Assembly: GCA_031383555.1 (NCBI GenBank)
Contig: JANMZR010000351.1
Coordinates: forward strand, 1 to 16,964
Source of the DNA: JANMZR01 sp031383555
GTDB taxonomy: Bacteria > Bacteroidota > Bacteroidia > Cytophagales > Spirosomataceae
Length of the DNA stretch: 16,964 nt
Direction of reading: 5' to 3'
Part shown: positions 14,007 through 16,964 of the stretch, piece by piece
How positions within the stretch are numbered: the first letter of the stretch is position 1
Layout of the letters: every line of letters begins with the position of its first letter
Translations under genes and position numbers: made by a program
Notes under the pieces: model-generated
What the model saw: only the letters and a program-made list of their open reading frames with translations
What the model was told of the DNA's origin: nothing
The model's database searches: none

Positions 14007-16847
14007 ATGCAATTCATTAAAAAAGGCAAAGAATTTAGAGTAATTGCAGGTTTTTTGATACTAATTTCTTTTCCTATATTTTCTCAGCTTAAAGTTACTA
14101 TGCCAGTGGAGCGCTCTGTTTTTCAACGAGTTAACAATGTAGCATCTATACATATTGGTGGAAATATTCTATATCACGCAGATCAAATCCAGGCCAAATT
14201 AACGCCAATACAAGGAGGGCAAGCCATTGATTGGAAACAGATAAATACATCTATAAAAGGCGGGCAATTTATAGGAGAGCTCACCTATGTTACAGCGGGC
14301 TGGTACAAACTTGAGGTAAGAGCGATGTTAAATGGCAACCAAATTGGAGATATTTCAACTGTTTCAAAAGTAGGAGTTGGGGAGGTTTTTATAATTGCTG
14401 GTCAATCCAATGCCCAAGGAGGCAGGCCCCCGATGGGTGGTTTTTGGGACAATACCTACTATGGGGCAAATGATGACAGAGTCAATTGCATTGATTTCTT
14501 TGATTTTACAGAGGCAAGTTTATTGCCTTTTCCGAAAATTACTCAGCTTAAAGCCGAAACTAATATTTCACCACATGGCCAAGCCTCATGGTGCTGGGGG
14601 CTTTTGGGAGATAGAATTACTAAAGAATTGAACTGCCCTGTGTTATTTTTCAACGCTGCTGCTGGAGGCTCAAGAATTGAACAATGGGCTCAATCAGCAA
14701 GAGGTGAGCCAGCTTATAATTTTTATCTGGAAAGACCAGCACCAGAAGGATGGCCTTATGCATTTTTACAGAAGTCATTGAACTATTATGCCTCTCTATA
14801 TGGGCTAAGATCTATTATCTGGCACCAAGGTGAAGAAGATGCTGCAATAAATACAAGTGGTAACAAATATAAGACAGATCTAGCAACGGTAATAACTAAA
14901 TCTAGGCAACATTCTGGGAAAAATGTTTCATGGATTATTGCGAAAGTATCAAGAACCAGATTTGGAATAAAGGAATCAATAAAAATGGGCCAACAAATGA
15001 TAATTGATAGTAGTGGCTTCAATACTTTTCAAGGGCCAGATACAGATGGAATTCAACCTTCAGCCGACATAAGGGACGATGGCGTTCATTTTCATAGTAA
15101 TGGCTTAATTGATTTGGCCAATGCTTGGGCGGATAATATTTTAACTGAAAACTTTTTTAACAGGTCGAAACCGTTTCTTGCTAATCCGTTGATAGGGATT
15201 AATACGGATAAATGTAATGTAACGTATGAAATAAATGCATCATTACCCACCAACTATTCTAACCCGACATGGGTGTGGAATGGAGAAAATTCAAAACAAA
15301 GCACATTTTCAAAAACCATAATAGGCTTTGACGAAAACTATGGCCTTGTTCGAGACAATAACGCTAATTTTTTAATTACTCCTCCCTTTTCATTTACGCC
15401 CCCTTCTTTAGAAATAAAGCTCAACCAACAACCGAAGATTTGTCTTGGGGATAACTTTGGGTTAAAGGCAATATCACCAAACAATAATTTCTTGTGGAGT
15501 ACTGGAGATAAAACCGAAAATATAACCCTATCAAAATCTGGTGATTACAATATTTCTGTTAGCTCAACAGACGTTTATGGCTGTATTGCAAAAGCAGAAA
15601 GTAAATTTAATTTGCAAACCTTACCATTACCCGTGGCTCCAGTAGTGGAAGCGCTATCAGCAACAATGTTTTGTGAAGGCGGGAAAGTTGAAATTAAAGA
15701 AAAATCAAATGACAACTATTCAAAAATCTGGAATACTTCGGAGAAAGGCAACAATATATTTGTCCAAAAATCTGGGGACTATTTTCTTCGAAACATAGAT
15801 GGTAGCGGCTGTAAGTCTACTAATTCGAATATTATTACGGTAAAAGTAAATCCAATTCCGCCGAAACCAAAAATTACAACTGAGGGAAAAGCGCAGTTTT
15901 GTAATGGCGACTCTTTAAAACTATTAGCGACCAATTCTTTCGAATTTCTTTGGAAATTCGGAGAAAATGAAGCAAAAACAAACGTTGGGCAAACCTATAT
16001 TAAAACTGGCGGCGAATACAAAGTGGTGACCAAAAGTGAATTTGGATGTGTTTCTACAATATCTGATCCTTTTTTAGTGACCGAATTTAAATTGCCAGAA
16101 ACACCTCTGATTCAAACACTAAAAAACACAACTCTTTGTGCAGGAGACTCTACACAAATATTTACTTTGAATACAGCTAGGGCTTATAATTGGTTTTCAA
16201 CTGGGGGCAATATTGAGGCGAGTATTGCAAAGAGCTTAAATGTTTTCTCGTCAATAAATCAAGCAAGTGCCGACAAAAGTTATTTTCTTAAAATAACTGA
16301 TGAAAATAATTGTATTTCATTGCCGTCTAATAATTTGAAAATAAGCGTTAAAGAAAACCCGGCAAAACCAATTATTGAACAAAGCGGGCCTTATACCTTG
16401 TTGACAAAATTTTCAAAAGCAAATAATCCAATTAGTTTTGTTTGGCTTGTTGACAATCAAAAGACGGACTTTAATATGGAAGAAATTAAAGTATCAAATC
16501 CTGGAGAATTCAAATCGATAATAAAAGAGACTTACCAAGTTGATAATAATACCTTAACATGCGCATCAGAGGCCTCTGCAGGGCTTAAATTTACTCCTCC
16601 TTCCCAAGACCTTATTCTATACCCTAATCCTGTAACTGATGGGAAGTTGTATATTGAAACGATGGATAATAAAAATCAAATTAGCATAAAAATATTTTCT
16701 GTGCACGGGCAAGAAGTGTTTTCAGCTACAAATGTGGATGTGACCAAGAAAGCGATAATAACCCCAATTAATTTAAATGGAATATTTAAAGTTGAAATAA
16801 ATTATGGAGGTAAAATATACCATAAAAATATTTTCTTTACAAATTAA
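14007..16847 (+). CDS. Secreted sialate O-acetylesterase-like SGNH hydrolase with Ig-like repeats and T9SS sorting domain
   Basis: This 946-residue exported protein has a signal peptide (residues 1-27, RVIAGFLILISFPIFSQ). The catalytic region, about residues 120-380, is of the sialate O-acetylesterase (SASA)/SGNH type. The nucleophile is S134 in IIAGQSNAQGG (129-139), with a WHQGEEDA block at 272-279 and the DxxH dyad D358-H361 in RDDGVHFHSNG. It likely removes acetyl esters from sugars or related polymers outside the cell, but the substrate is not determined. Four similar units of about 50-60 residues follow, each starting C-x-G and ending in a Cys (about 479-526, 556-602, 632-681 and 711-769), probably Ig-like folds with internal disulphides. 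The last 79 residues (868-946, LILYPNPVTDGKLYI to the end) are a type A C-terminal sorting domain, so it should cross the outer membrane by the type IX system and be anchored or released. It lies alone, with no PUL partner genes. Confidence 0.85.
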   Translation: MQFIKKGKEFRVIAGFLILISFPIFSQLKVTMPVERSVFQRVNNVASIHIGGNILYHADQIQAKLTPIQGGQAIDWKQINTSIKGGQFIGELTYVTAGWYKLEVRAMLNGNQIGDISTVSKVGVGEVFIIAGQSNAQGGRPPMGGFWDNTYYGANDDRVNCIDFFDFTEASLLPFPKITQLKAETNISPHGQASWCWGLLGDRITKELNCPVLFFNAAAGGSRIEQWAQSARGEPAYNFYLERPAPEGWPYAFLQKSLNYYASLYGLRSIIWHQGEEDAAINTSGNKYKTDLATVITKSRQHSGKNVSWIIAKVSRTRFGIKESIKMGQQMIIDSSGFNTFQGPDTDGIQPSADIRDDGVHFHSNGLIDLANAWADNILTENFFNRSKPFLANPLIGINTDKCNVTYEINASLPTNYSNPTWVWNGENSKQSTFSKTIIGFDENYGLVRDNNANFLITPPFSFTPPSLEIKLNQQPKICLGDNFGLKAISPNNNFLWSTGDKTENITLSKSGDYNISVSSTDVYGCIAKAESKFNLQTLPLPVAPVVEALSATMFCEGGKVEIKEKSNDNYSKIWNTSEKGNNIFVQKSGDYFLRNIDGSGCKSTNSNIITVKVNPIPPKPKITTEGKAQFCNGDSLKLLATNSFEFLWKFGENEAKTNVGQTYIKTGGEYKVVTKSEFGCVSTISDPFLVTEFKLPETPLIQTLKNTTLCAGDSTQIFTLNTARAYNWFSTGGNIEASIAKSLNVFSSINQASADKSYFLKITDENNCISLPSNNLKISVKENPAKPIIEQSGPYTLLTKFSKANNPISFVWLVDNQKTDFNMEEIKVSNPGEFKSIIKETYQVDNNTLTCASEASAGLKFTPPSQDLILYPNPVTDGKLYIETMDNKNQISIKIFSVHGQEVFSATNVDVTKKAIITPINLNGIFKVEINYGGKIYHKNIFFTN

Positions 16848-16964
16848 GGCCGTTTAGTCAAGTAATTCTTATTATTCAATTTTGGTTAGGGCATCATAGT
16901 TAATTCGTCCAAACTATTATTTTAAGATAATTTATACTACTTTTTATAAGAAAAACCGAGGCTT
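16848..16964. other. Right-edge non-coding sequence
   Basis: This A/T-rich stretch after the esterase stop holds no open reading frame, no tRNA and no convincing terminator. The esterase's transcript end and any next gene probably lie beyond the window. Confidence 0.6.

Overview
The window is chromosomal DNA of an AT-rich member of the Bacteroidota, most likely Cytophagia or a near relative. This rests on several points. A 946-residue secreted protein ends in a type IX secretion C-terminal sorting domain, which is confined to this phylum. Promoters match the phylum's -7 consensus TAnnTTTG, in the best case with TTTG 20 bp upstream. Start codons lack Shine-Dalgarno sequences and sit behind A-rich leaders. 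Intergenic spacers are very A/T-rich. The order tRNA-Tyr, tRNA-Gly, tRNA-Thr, tuf is also typical of the phylum. No mobile element, integrase, CRISPR array or phage gene is visible. Most of the window is housekeeping sequence, with a few accessory or regulatory parts.

Layout. 1-1900: an exported TPR-repeat protein closed by a strong terminator. 2005-3834: a long-chain acyl-CoA synthetase, ending in a terminator that also serves the convergent thrC (3858-5162, minus). 5163-5374: a divergent promoter region between thrC and pruA. 5375-8037: pruA (glutamate semialdehyde dehydrogenase), a GNAT acetyltransferase, and a small four-helix membrane protein. 8069-8893 (minus): murI (glutamate racemase). 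8894-11766: an ECF sigma factor divergent from murI, an overlapping single-pass membrane protein that looks like its anti-sigma partner, and, after a 189-bp spacer rich in inverted repeats, an outer-membrane beta-barrel protein. 11854-13807: a tRNA-Tyr/tRNA-Gly/tRNA-Thr/tuf transcription unit bounded by a textbook promoter and a strong terminator. 14007-16847: a secreted sialate O-acetylesterase-like SGNH hydrolase with four Cys-bounded Ig-like units and the type IX sorting tail. 16848-16964: no gene seen.

How parts fit. The best candidate for a coordinated system is sigma factor / membrane anti-sigma / barrel protein. The barrel protein could be a target or sensor of the envelope-linked sigma factor, and the inverted repeats before the sigma gene and before the barrel gene are candidate control sites. 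The large esterase is probably part of polymer or glycoconjugate deacetylation at the cell surface, but no PUL (SusC/SusD) genes accompany it here. I found no clear sign of a wholly new defence or mobile system. The less ordinary items are the two inverted-repeat leaders, the tandem pseudo-repeat in the barrel protein, the structured spacer between tRNA-Tyr and tRNA-Gly, a possibly leaderless murI, and a tuf gene cut off from the usual tRNA-Trp/secE/nusG neighbours.
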